A DNA stretch of 64,000 bases from Bryobacteraceae bacterium (GTDB taxonomy: Bacteria > Acidobacteriota > Terriglobia > Bryobacterales > Bryobacteraceae), in NCBI GenBank assembly GCA_025056455.1, contig JANWVY010000006.1, forward strand, positions 124,001 to 188,000. The letters run 5' to 3'. The position numbers and the translations under genes are program-made. The notes under the pieces were generated by a model. The model made no database searches, was not told the origin of the DNA, and saw only the letters and a program-made list of their open reading frames with translations. This document shows positions 18,801 through 26,535 of the stretch, in pieces; the first letter of the stretch is position 1; every line of letters starts with the position of its first letter.

Positions 18801-18986
18801 CGCCGACTCGCTGAGGCCCTCCAGCTGATCGACGGAGCGATTGAGCGGGGCATGCTGCCTGCTGCGCCGGCTCCAGACGCCTGCAAATGGTGCGACTTCC
18901 GGCCCGTTTGCGGACCGCGAGAACCAGAGCGTGTGAGCCGGAAGGAACCCTTGAACTGGTTACTGACCCTGAGAGAACTACCCTAA
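15804..18986 (+). CDS. AddB/RecB-type PD-(D/E)XK nuclease
   Basis: A 1060-residue protein with the architecture of AddB: an inactivated SF1 helicase-like body and a C-terminal PD-(D/E)XK exonuclease domain of the kind used in double-strand-break end processing. Nuclease residues are His813 (GEIFHRV), Asp921 (GSVDWIE) and Asp936/Lys938 (RITDHKTG). Four cysteines at 779, 1027, 1030 and 1036 (CPYRF and CKWCDFRPVC) have the iron-sulfur staple spacing. The Walker A position near the N-terminus reads VVGPSRSALDD (31-41) with no GKT, so it should not hydrolyse ATP. An AddA partner is expected but is not in the window. The start is the ATG at 15804 overlapping the previous stop. Confidence 0.85.
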   Translation: MMVRLFSTYAELIEAACAFLKAQAPHSEVLVVGPSRSALDDLIRLHSPALAGIHRYTLRQLVGVLSEKAMAERGLAPVNFFGIEALAARAAHRLFSRKEFRYFEPVCRRPGFARSLARTLSELRLFEIPPEPVGALGPAGEDLARLGRIYEELLAESALADEARMLKLALACAKDHHLAGLPVLFFDVPVASKLSGRLCATLRGLARDSAVLLLKGDEASLRHWELAAASASTSPARTSLERMRQHLFVASSAPPQPLDGSLEVFSAASDSLECVEVARRIQEFAREGVGFDEIAVLLRSPERYQPLVEEAFARAGVDCYFTHGVVRPDPAGRAFLTLLACRLEDYPATRFAEYLSFAQTPEIGAESVPEEPVWGVEDELLFREPAAPAREARAEPSPQTPVAWEQLLVDAAVVGGRQRWQRRLSGLKQQYQLKLARVEDGDEAARQHFERQLELLENLERVALPLIERLAALPASACWGDWISHFSDLAQLALRHPDSVLLALNELWPMSEVGPLTLDEAYLVLSERMCFLRRQPTRRRYGQVWVGGIEEARGHTFRVVFLVGVSEGNFPKKSFEDPLLLDALRKKLGRDPGKQSSAGLPTRPDRIGEERFLLQVAAAAASERLIVSFSRSDVSQNRSRVPSFYALEAIRAATGRWPDLREFERLTSQGSLARLGWPAPPDPARAVDDLEFDLAWLERLAAGESGAGHGGARYLVEVNPHLARSLRARYQRWKERKWTPADGLVFPSDKRQQAQELLGRYRLRQYPWSATTLQLFAACPYRFVLHGMHHLRPRQDAAPVEEMDPVVRGEIFHRVQFELFRRTRDPDAMREIAGEVLAEVAAEYAERLKPAIPRVWQREVEDLGADLRGWLLRMQDDKRLWQPEYAELAFGLPLDEEQRDPHSRPEHATILDGIQLRGSVDWIERQAGSQQLRITDHKTGQPPKAAPSYVGGGSYLQPLLYALVAETLLGAPVAETRLYYATQRGGYQSIKFPVNEKSRRRLAEALQLIDGAIERGMLPAAPAPDACKWCDFRPVCGPREPERVSRKEPLNWLLTLRELP

Positions 18987-19010
18987 GGGCGGCGGGCGCC
19001 AACAGCGGTA

Positions 19011-19694
19011 TTAAAAGGCCACGCCAAACTCCGCCATCGTATTCACCCAGTGGTCTCGCGTCCGGACGCCGGGTACCGCGCCGATGGCCTCTCCGTTGGT
19101 GTAGCCGCGGTAGACCCGCGACACGACGCCAAGACGAAACCGCTGGAAACGGTCCATGGCGACGCTAAAACCTACTTGCGAGTAGTATCCCCAACCGCTG
19201 CGCGCGCCACAGACGGGGCAAGCCAGGCGGATGTAGTCGCTAGGCTGGCTGATTCGTTCGGCGTAGCGCATATAGGCGCCTCCTCCGCCAGCATGAATCA
19301 GAAGGCGGTCGCCCGCCAGTGGGATGATGGCCCGGCCGCCGAGCGGAAGAAAATACTGAAAGTCACGGATTCGCTGGACGCCTAGTTGAGTTTGAAGAAA
19401 ATCGCGGACCCCGGCTGCGCCAACCACCGTGTCTAGACCTAGATCGGCCTGGAAGAATCGCTGAAAACGGTAGCCGTAGCCAAAACGGAAGCCGACCTTC
19501 GGATCGAACAACGGTCGTAGATCGGCTTGTGGAACTCCGGCGCCGAGTCCGAGATGAACGTTGTGCCGAGGGTAACGGTATTGTGCTTCAACAAGCAAGG
19601 GAAGCGCGAGCGTCAAGGCGAATCCGAGCAAGGACGTTCCGCTGGGATGAGCGGAACGGCAAGCAAGAAGGTTTGCGAGCAGGCGGCGGCGCAT
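19011..19694 (-). CDS. Outer-membrane beta-barrel protein
   Basis: A 227-residue probable porin-like barrel of unknown function. An N-terminal stretch rich in Leu and Ala (LLGFALTLALPLLVEAQ) looks like a signal peptide with cleavage after VEA. After this come alternating aromatic/hydrophobic beta strands (NVHLGLGAGVP, VGFRFGYGYRFQRFFQADLGLD, LLIHAGGGGAYMRYAE, GWGYYSQVGFSVAMDRFQRFRLGVVSRVYRG) ending in Phe (MAEFGVAF), the usual C-terminal signal of an outer-membrane barrel. An internal CPVCGARSG places two Cys in what should be a loop. It is convergent with the AddB-like gene and divergent from the DUF1549 gene. Confidence 0.78.
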   Translation of the reverse strand: MRRRLLANLLACRSAHPSGTSLLGFALTLALPLLVEAQYRYPRHNVHLGLGAGVPQADLRPLFDPKVGFRFGYGYRFQRFFQADLGLDTVVGAAGVRDFLQTQLGVQRIRDFQYFLPLGGRAIIPLAGDRLLIHAGGGGAYMRYAERISQPSDYIRLACPVCGARSGWGYYSQVGFSVAMDRFQRFRLGVVSRVYRGYTNGEAIGAVPGVRTRDHWVNTMAEFGVAF

Positions 19695-19755
19695 CAGGCT
19701 CCCTAGTGCTACCCTAATTGTACGCGTCCGGAGCGTTGAAACGGGGAAGCCTTGT

Positions 19756-21687
19756 ATGGTTTGGGTGAGCCGCCTTCAAACAGCCGCCCTATTGCGCGGC
19801 CTGATCCTGTCTGCTGTCTGGATCTCCACGCCGGTTTTTGCCGAGGAGAACTCTGTCCCCGCAGCCGACTGCAAATTTCTGATTCAACCCGATGAGTTTT
19901 TGGGAGCGCAGGCGCGCGCGCGTCTGCGGCCCGTGGAGAGCTTCGCCAAGCTAGGCCGCATGGTGGGCGTACGCAATGTCGACCCGCAGAGCATTCCCAG
20001 ACGGAATTTCATTGATGACGAGATCTTCGGAAAACTGGCCCAGCTCGGCGTGCGATCAGCCCCACTGACTACCGACGCTGAATTCTTGCGGCGGGTGAGC
20101 CTGGATTTAACCGGGCGGATCCCCTCGCTGGAAGACTTTACGTCGTTTCTCGCTGATACGAACCCCAACAAGCGCGAGGCGCTGGTCGACCGGCTGATCG
20201 CCTCGCCGGAGTTCATCGATAAGTGGACCTGGTGGCTTGGCGATTTGCTTCAGGTGAACGCGACGGCAACCAACGTGAATCGCCAGATCAATGGCCGCAA
20301 TGCCTTCTATCTCTGGCTGCGCTCGATGCTCAGCGACAACGGCTCGTTGAAGGACATCGCCTATCAAGCGGTGACTGGCTCTGGAAATAACTACCTGATG
20401 GAGAACGGCGCAGCGAATTTCGTGGTGGCCTCGATTACGCCCGGCGGTCCAATCCAAGACCAATACGACACGATGCTGGCCAAGACAACCTCAACCTTCT
20501 TGGGCATGGGCTATTACGATTGCATCTTGTGCCACAACGGGCGCGGGCGGCTGGATCAACTAAGTCTTTGGGGCCGGACAGCGACGCGAATCGAGGCGCA
20601 GCGCATGGCGGCGTTCTTTGCCCGGCAAAGAATCAGCAATCATCCAGAAGCCAATGTGCGCGATTCGTTTTTTTCGGGCGCTTTCCTCGTGACCGACGCC
20701 ACGACGGGTGATTACGTAGCGAACACGACCAATGGCAACCGCCCGCCCCGTTGCGCACCAAACGCCACAGTGGCCAATAACCGCTGTTCCGCGGGAATCA
20801 ACTTGCAGCCGGAGTATCACTTTAGCGGCAGAAAACCGTCGCCGGGTCGAACCTGGCGCGAGGAATTTGCGGAAAACATGGTGTGGGATCCGATGTTTGC
20901 CCGTAACTTGGCCAACCGTTTGTGGAAAGAGCTGTTCAATCTGGGTTTGGTGGATCCGGTGGATACCATGGATCCGGCGCGACTCGATCCCAACAATCCG
21001 CCGCCCGAGCCGTGGACGCTGCAAGCCACGCACCCGCACTTGCTTGAAAAACTGGCGCAGCGGCTAGTGGAAGAGAACTTTCAACTGAAGAATTTCGTGA
21101 AGCTGCTCGTGATGAGCAGCGCCTATCAGTTGAGCTCGCGCTATGAGGGCGAATGGAAGCTAGAGTATGTTCCGCTGTTTGCGCGCCATTATCCTCGCCG
21201 GCTAGAAGGAGAGGAAATTCACGACGCTATTCTCAAGGCGACAGGCACCACCGCCAGCTACACGGTGCAGAACTTTCCCTATGCCGTCAACTGGGCGATG
21301 CAGTTGCCCGATCCGCTAGAGCCACGCAGCAATGGCGCGGTGGCCAGCTTTCTAAACGCTTTTTTAAGGGGCAACCGAGACACGCAACCGAGGAGCCAGG
21401 CCGGCTCGATCTTGCAACAACTGAACCTCATGAACGACGCCTTCGTTCTCACTCGAGTCAAGGTAGGAGCCTCCCCTGTCCTACGCGAGCTTGCGGCGCG
21501 GGCTGACGCGGGGAGCGCCGTGGAAGAACTGTTTATCCGCTTCCTCGGGCGAAGGCCAAGCGATCGCGAACGGGCTGAGGGGCTGAAACTTTTTGCGGCC
21601 TCGAGTCAAGCTGCAGCCCGCAACCTGGCGGTCGAAGATCTCGCCTGGGTGCTGATCAACAAAGTGGAATTTGTGTTCAGTTACTGA
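19756..21687 (+). CDS. DUF1549/DUF1553 secreted protein with a CxxCH motif
   Basis: A 643-residue exported protein. A hydrophobic N-terminus (LLRGLILSAVWISTPVFA) acts as a signal peptide. The DUF1549 region (about 90-270) has FIDDEIFGKLAQLGV, FLRRVSLDLTGRIPSLEDF and VDRLIASPEFIDKWTWWLGDLL. The DUF1553 region (about 370-640) has RNLANRLWKELFNLGLVDPVD, LVMSSAYQLSS and LFIRFLGRRPSDRERAEGL. A CILCH motif at 256-260 could bind heme c. The family is abundant in Planctomycetes and Solibacter-like acidobacteria and is nearly always followed by DUF1501, as here 11 bases downstream. The biochemical role is not established. Confidence 0.88.
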   Translation: MVWVSRLQTAALLRGLILSAVWISTPVFAEENSVPAADCKFLIQPDEFLGAQARARLRPVESFAKLGRMVGVRNVDPQSIPRRNFIDDEIFGKLAQLGVRSAPLTTDAEFLRRVSLDLTGRIPSLEDFTSFLADTNPNKREALVDRLIASPEFIDKWTWWLGDLLQVNATATNVNRQINGRNAFYLWLRSMLSDNGSLKDIAYQAVTGSGNNYLMENGAANFVVASITPGGPIQDQYDTMLAKTTSTFLGMGYYDCILCHNGRGRLDQLSLWGRTATRIEAQRMAAFFARQRISNHPEANVRDSFFSGAFLVTDATTGDYVANTTNGNRPPRCAPNATVANNRCSAGINLQPEYHFSGRKPSPGRTWREEFAENMVWDPMFARNLANRLWKELFNLGLVDPVDTMDPARLDPNNPPPEPWTLQATHPHLLEKLAQRLVEENFQLKNFVKLLVMSSAYQLSSRYEGEWKLEYVPLFARHYPRRLEGEEIHDAILKATGTTASYTVQNFPYAVNWAMQLPDPLEPRSNGAVASFLNAFLRGNRDTQPRSQAGSILQQLNLMNDAFVLTRVKVGASPVLRELAARADAGSAVEELFIRFLGRRPSDRERAEGLKLFAASSQAAARNLAVEDLAWVLINKVEFVFSY

Positions 21688-21698
21688 AGGGGAGGGCC

Positions 21699-23069
21699 AT
21701 GAAAGATCGTTTTGGATTTGACTGGTCGGGAATTTCCGGCACGCAGTTCTGGAGGAATCCTCACTTTTGCCGGCGGGTGTTTTTTCGCCATGTGGCGTCG
21801 GCCATAAGCGGCTACTTTTTGATGCCCGCGCGTCCCATGGAGAGGGTTGCCCGAGCCGCGGTCTCACCCCTTGGTACGGCCAAGAACTGTTTGTTCATTC
21901 ACCTTGCTGGCGCGCCAAGCCATGTGGATACCTTCGATTTCAAGGAGGGTCCTTGGACTCCTTCTTTCTTCAATCCCACCAGCTATGACGAGATTCGGTG
22001 GCCGCAGGGTCTGATGCCACGGCTCGCGGAACAACTCGAGCACATCGCTTTGGTGCGGTCCATCAAGCCCTGGGCGGCAGTGCACCAGCTGGCGCGGGAC
22101 TGGTTGTTGATTGGGCGGAATCCAGTAGCCAGCACCTCGAAAATCGCGCCTCATATCGGGTCGGTGGTGTCTTTGGAACTCGGGCCGAAGTCGCCAAACC
22201 GCACCTTACCAGCCTTCCTTGCCTTGAATACAAACAACGGTCCCGGCGCGGGCTACTTTCCAGCCGAGCACGGGCCTTTTTACGTGAACCCCGCGGGCGG
22301 TGGGCTGGCCAACACAGCTCACCGGGATGGGCCAGCGGCCTATGAACGGCGCGCTAAGTTGCTGCTGGCCATGGAGACGGAGATGCGAGGCTCGTTCCAG
22401 CTGGGCCCGAAGCCGGAGGAGATCTTTACTTTTCAAGAAAGCGCACAGAAGCTGATGTACAACCCGGCGGTGGACCGGATCTTCACGTTCGACCAAAACG
22501 AACGCAACCGCTATGGCAACACCGCCTTCGGCAACGCCTGCATCACGGCGCGCAATCTTTTCCGAGCAAACTTGGGCACGCGCTTTGTTCAAATCACACA
22601 AGGCGGTTGGGACCACCACGTCAATATTTATCAGCCCAATGCCAATCTCCAGGCCTTGAGCCGGCAGTTTGACACCGCCCTGGGGGCGCTTTTGGCGGAT
22701 CTCAAATCGGACGGTCTGCTGGATGAGACGCTGGTGATTGCCATGGGGGAATTTGGCAGGACGGTGGGTCCGCTGAACGTCTCCGCAGGACGCGATCACC
22801 ATATGCAGCAAACGGCTCTGTTCGCGGGCGCAAAGATCCGGGGCAAGCGCGTGCTGGGATCCACCGACGAGCTGGGACGCGCCACCAAGGAGCCGGGTTG
22901 GAAGCGCGAACGCGACATCCGGCCTGAAGATATCGAAGCCACGATTTATTCCGCTCTGGGCATTGACTGGACGACGATCCGGCGGGATGATCCGCTTGGC
23001 CGCGGGTTTGAGTATGTGCCTTTTGCGGACCGAGATCTTTACGGACCGGTCCATGAATTGTGGGCCTGA
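21699..23069 (+). CDS. DUF1501 protein (sulfatase/phosphatase-like fold)
   Basis: A 456-residue partner of the DUF1549/1553 protein. DUF1501 proteins have an alkaline-phosphatase-like fold. Visible blocks are NCLFIHLAGAPSHVDTFDFKEG, LEHIALVRSIKPW, TRFVQITQGGWDHHVNIY, LVIAMGEFGRTVGPLN, GRDHHMQQTALFAGAKIRGK and IYSALGIDW. The WDHH and GRDHH histidines probably hold metal. The N-terminus lacks a strong signal peptide but has GYFLMPARP after a moderately hydrophobic stretch; the family often uses Tat-type leaders, which I do not see clearly. It converges with lpxA, with 8 bases between the stops. Confidence 0.88.
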   Translation: MKDRFGFDWSGISGTQFWRNPHFCRRVFFRHVASAISGYFLMPARPMERVARAAVSPLGTAKNCLFIHLAGAPSHVDTFDFKEGPWTPSFFNPTSYDEIRWPQGLMPRLAEQLEHIALVRSIKPWAAVHQLARDWLLIGRNPVASTSKIAPHIGSVVSLELGPKSPNRTLPAFLALNTNNGPGAGYFPAEHGPFYVNPAGGGLANTAHRDGPAAYERRAKLLLAMETEMRGSFQLGPKPEEIFTFQESAQKLMYNPAVDRIFTFDQNERNRYGNTAFGNACITARNLFRANLGTRFVQITQGGWDHHVNIYQPNANLQALSRQFDTALGALLADLKSDGLLDETLVIAMGEFGRTVGPLNVSAGRDHHMQQTALFAGAKIRGKRVLGSTDELGRATKEPGWKRERDIRPEDIEATIYSALGIDWTTIRRDDPLGRGFEYVPFADRDLYGPVHELWA

Positions 23070-23077
23070 GACGGGAG

Positions 23078-23899
23078 TTACTCTTCGAGCGCGCGAGCCG
23101 AGCGTGTGGCGGGTTCGCGAGCGATGCCGCGCTTGCAGGATCGAATGAACGCCACCAGGTGTTGGGCTAGCGGGCCGCCGATTTCGTTTTCAATGCGCGC
23201 GAGCGCTTCTTCAAGCTTCAGATTCATGCGGTAAAGCAGCCGGTAGGCGTATTTGAGCTTTCTGAGGTCCTCAGCGGAGTATCCGGCGCGCCGCAGTCCC
23301 ACGCTATTGAGCCCGTGTGGCACCACGTTGAACCCGGTGTAAAGAAAGAAAGGAGGCAGGTCGCTGTTGACGCGGGTATTGCCTCCAACCATGGCGAGTT
23401 TGCCAATTTTCGAAAACTGGTGCACCACAACGCCGCCTGAGAGAAACACTTGATCCTCGATTTCCACGTAGCCGGCAACCAGCGCGCAGCTGGCGATGAC
23501 GCAGCGGTTCCCGATAGTGCAGTTGTGGGCGATGTGTCCGCTGGTCATGATGTAGTTCTCATCACCGATGATGGTTTTGGATTCGGGTTTGGTGCCGCGG
23601 GAGATTGTATAGTGTTCGCGAATCTTATTGCGGTGGCCGATGATCAGATAGCTGCGCTCGCCCGTGAAGTTTTTGTCCAGCGGGTCGGTTCCCAGGACGG
23701 TGCAGGCCGAGATTTCATTCCCATCGCCGAGCGTTGTCCAACGTTTGATGTAGACATAAGGCTCGAGACGGCAGCCAGCGCCAATGACGACATCTTGTTC
23801 GATGACGCAGTATTCACCCACGATCGAGCGCGGACCGATGACCGCATCGGGATGAATGCGGGCGGTCGGTGCGATGGATGCGGAAGGGTCAATCGGCAT
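23078..23899 (-). CDS. lpxA: Acyl-ACP--UDP-N-acetylglucosamine O-acyltransferase
   Basis: First enzyme of lipid A synthesis; transfers a 3-hydroxyacyl chain from ACP to UDP-GlcNAc. The 273-residue product has a left-handed beta-helix of hexapeptide repeats (ARIHPDAVIGPRSIVGEYCVIEQDVVIGAG and on) and the catalytic His125 in TSGHIAHNCTIG, the same number as in E. coli. The helical C-terminus (LKYAYRLLYRMNLKLEEALARI) is also typical. It is divergent from lpxD with only 44 bases between starts, so the two share a regulatory region. fabZ, which often lies between lpxD and lpxA, is absent here. Confidence 0.95.
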   Translation of the reverse strand: MPIDPSASIAPTARIHPDAVIGPRSIVGEYCVIEQDVVIGAGCRLEPYVYIKRWTTLGDGNEISACTVLGTDPLDKNFTGERSYLIIGHRNKIREHYTISRGTKPESKTIIGDENYIMTSGHIAHNCTIGNRCVIASCALVAGYVEIEDQVFLSGGVVVHQFSKIGKLAMVGGNTRVNSDLPPFFLYTGFNVVPHGLNSVGLRRAGYSAEDLRKLKYAYRLLYRMNLKLEEALARIENEIGGPLAQHLVAFIRSCKRGIAREPATRSARALEE

Positions 23900-23943
23900 A
23901 ACCTTAAATCATACGGTGAGTATGGAAAGCGAGGCAGACGGCC

Positions 23944-24975
23944 ATGCGAGTGCGGGAAATCGCGGAGTGGTTGGGCGCCACCTATGAAGGCGACGGCGAG
24001 CGAGAGCTAAGCGGCGTCGCCGCGCTTGATTCGGCCGGCGCTGCGGAGATCAGCTTCGTTGGGAACAGAAAAGCGGTCGTGCAAGCTGAGCGCTCGGCAG
24101 CAGGTTGTCTGATTGTGCCGCTGAACTTCAACAATGAGAAGCAACGGACCGTCATTCGGGTGCAGGACCCGCGCGGGGCTTTCGCGCGCGTAGTGCACCT
24201 GTTTCATCCGGCTCCCCGCCTGAGTGCGGGTATTCACCCCACGGCGGTGATCGCCGAGGATGTAGAACTGGGGGCCGAGGTCGCCATCGGTCCTTATGTG
24301 TCGATCGGAGCGGGGTCGCGCCTTGGAGATCGGGTGCAGATTGGCGCAGGCAGCGTGTTGGGCCAGCGCGTAGCTATTGGCGCCGACACCGTCTTGCACG
24401 CGCGGGTGACGATTTACGATGACTGTTCCGTGGGCAAACGGGGTGTGCTGCACTCAGGCTGTGTGATCGGGGCAGATGGTTTTGGTTTCGTGCTGAGTGG
24501 AGACAAATATGAGAAGTTCCCCCAAGTGGGGCGGGTGGAAATTGGAGACGATGTTGAGATTGGCGCCAACTCATGCATTGATCGCGCGGCGCTTGGCGTC
24601 ACCTGGATTAGCGATGGAGTCAAGCTGGATAACTTAGTGCATGTGGGTCATAACTGCCGTTTGGGCAAGCACGTGGTTGTGGCAGCGCAGACAGGGTTTT
24701 CGGGTGGGGTGGTGGTGGAAGACTATGCGGTGATTGGCGGTCAAGTTGGCGTTGGAGATAAAGCGCGCATTGAGTCGCGGGCCGTACTTGGTTCTGGTTG
24801 CGGGGTGCTGACATCCAAAGTGATCCGCAGTGGGGAAGTGGTTTGGGGGACGCCAGCGCGCCCGCTTAAGGAGATTCTCGAACAGCTGGCGAATTTGGCC
24901 CGGTTGCCCGCCCTGCGGCAGGAAGTTGCGGAACTCAAGGCGCAGCTGGCCCAGTTGATGGAGGAGAGACGGTAG
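23944..24975 (+). CDS. lpxD: UDP-3-O-acylglucosamine N-acyltransferase
   Basis: Third step of lipid A synthesis, adding the N-linked hydroxyacyl chain. The 343-residue product has the N-terminal uridine-binding domain (IAEWLGATYEGDGERELSGVAALDSAGAAEISFVGN), then hexapeptide-repeat beta-helix. It has GADGFGFVLSGDKYEKFPQVGRVEIGDDVEIGANSCIDRAALG and the catalytic HVGHNC (His236). It ends in a helix (LARLPALRQEVAELKAQLAQL). GAGG precedes the ATG. Its TAG shares a base with the GTG of the next gene, so the P-loop protein downstream is translationally coupled. Confidence 0.95.
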   Translation: MRVREIAEWLGATYEGDGERELSGVAALDSAGAAEISFVGNRKAVVQAERSAAGCLIVPLNFNNEKQRTVIRVQDPRGAFARVVHLFHPAPRLSAGIHPTAVIAEDVELGAEVAIGPYVSIGAGSRLGDRVQIGAGSVLGQRVAIGADTVLHARVTIYDDCSVGKRGVLHSGCVIGADGFGFVLSGDKYEKFPQVGRVEIGDDVEIGANSCIDRAALGVTWISDGVKLDNLVHVGHNCRLGKHVVVAAQTGFSGGVVVEDYAVIGGQVGVGDKARIESRAVLGSGCGVLTSKVIRSGEVVWGTPARPLKEILEQLANLARLPALRQEVAELKAQLAQLMEERR

Positions 24976-25583
24976 TGTTAGTAGTCGTGGGTGGCCACAG
25001 CCGCAATATCGGCAAAACGTCCGTGATGGCTGCGATTATTCACGCCACGCGGGAGCTCAACTGGCAGGCCATCAAAGTGACGCAGCATGGTCACGGCGTT
25101 TGTTCTCGGGATGGCGAGCCCTGTGATTGTGAGCCCCGCCAGGCCATCCACCCTTACCTGATAGAAGAGCAAACCACCCCCGATGGAACGGATTCTGGGC
25201 GGTATCTGGCGGCCGGGGCGGTGCGTTCCTGGTGGTTGCGCACGGCCCAAGGACAGCTGGGCGACGCGATGCCTGTTGTGCGGAAGCTGCTTGGCGAATG
25301 GGAACACACCATTGCGGAATCAAATAGCCTTCTCCGCTTCCTGAAGCCCGATCTCTACATCGCGGTGCTCGATTACGCCGTCTCCGACATGAAGGAATCG
25401 GCACGGCTGTTTCTCAACCGTGCCGACGCCTGCGTAAGGGTGCGGCGCGAGAGGAAAGAAAATCCCTGGGGCCTACCCGAGCGCTGGATCCGCTCGAAAG
25501 CAATTTTTGAGGTGGAGCCGCCGGACTACTGCTCGGAGGGTCTCATCGATTTGGTGAGAGCCCAGGCTAGTAGGAAGGTTTGA
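24975..25583 (+). CDS. P-loop NTPase, MobB-like
   Basis: A 202-residue P-loop protein starting MLVVVGGHSRNIGKTSVMAAII, with the Walker A motif GGHSRNIGKTS at residues 6-16. The overall pattern recalls MobB (molybdopterin-guanine dinucleotide synthesis) and other small SIMIBI GTPases. It also has a Cys cluster, CSRDGEPCDC (Cys43, Cys50, Cys52), which could bind metal, and LKPDLYIAVLDYAVSDMKESARLFLNRADACVRV, which resembles the nucleotide-specificity region of such proteins. No molybdopterin gene is nearby. The GTG start overlaps the lpxD stop, so its synthesis is tied to LpxD. It converges with the epimerase gene and their ends overlap by 17 bases. Function unknown. Confidence 0.75.
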   Translation: MLVVVGGHSRNIGKTSVMAAIIHATRELNWQAIKVTQHGHGVCSRDGEPCDCEPRQAIHPYLIEEQTTPDGTDSGRYLAAGAVRSWWLRTAQGQLGDAMPVVRKLLGEWEHTIAESNSLLRFLKPDLYIAVLDYAVSDMKESARLFLNRADACVRVRRERKENPWGLPERWIRSKAIFEVEPPDYCSEGLIDLVRAQASRKV

Positions 25584-26535
25584 TCCAAAAACTTTCCCGC
25601 CATTGGCCTCCCGGAGCGATCTTTTGCAGACCGTCGTATTTACCGGCGTGGGCGAGATTAAACGCGTTGGTGAGGCCGGACATGGGTTCAAAGCACACGA
25701 AGTCGCGGCCGGATGGGGCGTACACCACACCCACGCGCCATTTCTCACCGAAGCGCACGGCGATTTTCTTGCCAGGCCCTTCTAAAACGAAATCTGAGCC
25801 CGGATCGAGCGATGTGAAAACATCGTCGAATTGCCGGCCGTGTAAAGGAAAGCGTTCCGAGGCGGGAAAGGGCTTTCGCTCCCCGGTTGGCGTGAGCTTC
25901 GAATTCAGCACGACGTGTTCGCGCGCGGGGATGCGGATGGCCCAGGCGTCGCGCGGTGAGCCTGGCAGAGTGAAGTAGCCGTGATAGGCAATCGAAAGAG
26001 GCATGGGCTCGCTGGAAAGATTTTCCACGACGGTTTCTACTTCGAGCTGGCCCTGGGCCAAACGGTAGGTCATCTCATAAACATGGGCGAAGGGGAATTG
26101 CGCCATCCAGTCCGGGTAGCGCCAGAATTCCAAACGGCTGGTGACGGAGGCATGATCATCGCCGCTGCGCAGGGACGTTACCTGCCAGTGGGGGGCATAG
26201 ACTAAGAGGCCGTGAATGGGCTGCTGAAAAGCGTCGTAACGGAAATTTTTGAGTTCCGGGTTCAGCAGGTATTTCCTTCCGTTCGCCCAGTAAAAGTTTT
26301 GATCCAGGCGGTTTGCCCAGGGAGCAAGGAAGGGATTTCCCACTTGTGCGGGCTTGGCCTTGAGCTCCGCCAAACTTTGGTAAGGGCACCAGAAGACGGC
26401 CTGTCCGGCCACCTTCATGTCATAGGAATTGTTTCCAAACGAGGGCGCAATGCGCACTTCCGTTTGTGTGCTTTTGTCCGTTAAGCAGACGACTTCAGTA
26501 CCGTCGATGATTTGCCGTTCGGCTCGATGGGTCAT
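25567..26535 (-). CDS. Aldose 1-epimerase family protein
   Basis: A galactose-mutarotase-like beta-sandwich protein of 322 residues from the ATG at 26535. Blocks are VCLTDKSTQTEVRIAPSFGNNSYDMKVAGQAVFW, GNPFLAPWANRLDQNFYWANGRKYLL, QQPIHGLLVYAPHWQVTS (likely catalytic His), PLSIAYHGYFTLPGSPRDAWAIRIPA (second His) and FVCFEPMSGLTNAFNL (likely catalytic Glu). It is a likely hexose or hexose-phosphate mutarotase of unknown sugar preference. Its ATG overlaps the stop of the preceding small secreted protein (ATGA). galT lies some 20 kb away and is not in this unit. Confidence 0.85.
   Translation of the reverse strand: MTHRAERQIIDGTEVVCLTDKSTQTEVRIAPSFGNNSYDMKVAGQAVFWCPYQSLAELKAKPAQVGNPFLAPWANRLDQNFYWANGRKYLLNPELKNFRYDAFQQPIHGLLVYAPHWQVTSLRSGDDHASVTSRLEFWRYPDWMAQFPFAHVYEMTYRLAQGQLEVETVVENLSSEPMPLSIAYHGYFTLPGSPRDAWAIRIPAREHVVLNSKLTPTGERKPFPASERFPLHGRQFDDVFTSLDPGSDFVLEGPGKKIAVRFGEKWRVGVVYAPSGRDFVCFEPMSGLTNAFNLAHAGKYDGLQKIAPGGQWRESFWIKPSY

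Noticed and set aside
22206-23054. A 282-codon open frame on the minus strand
   Set aside because: It is the shadow of DUF1501 on the opposite strand, with no motif of its own.
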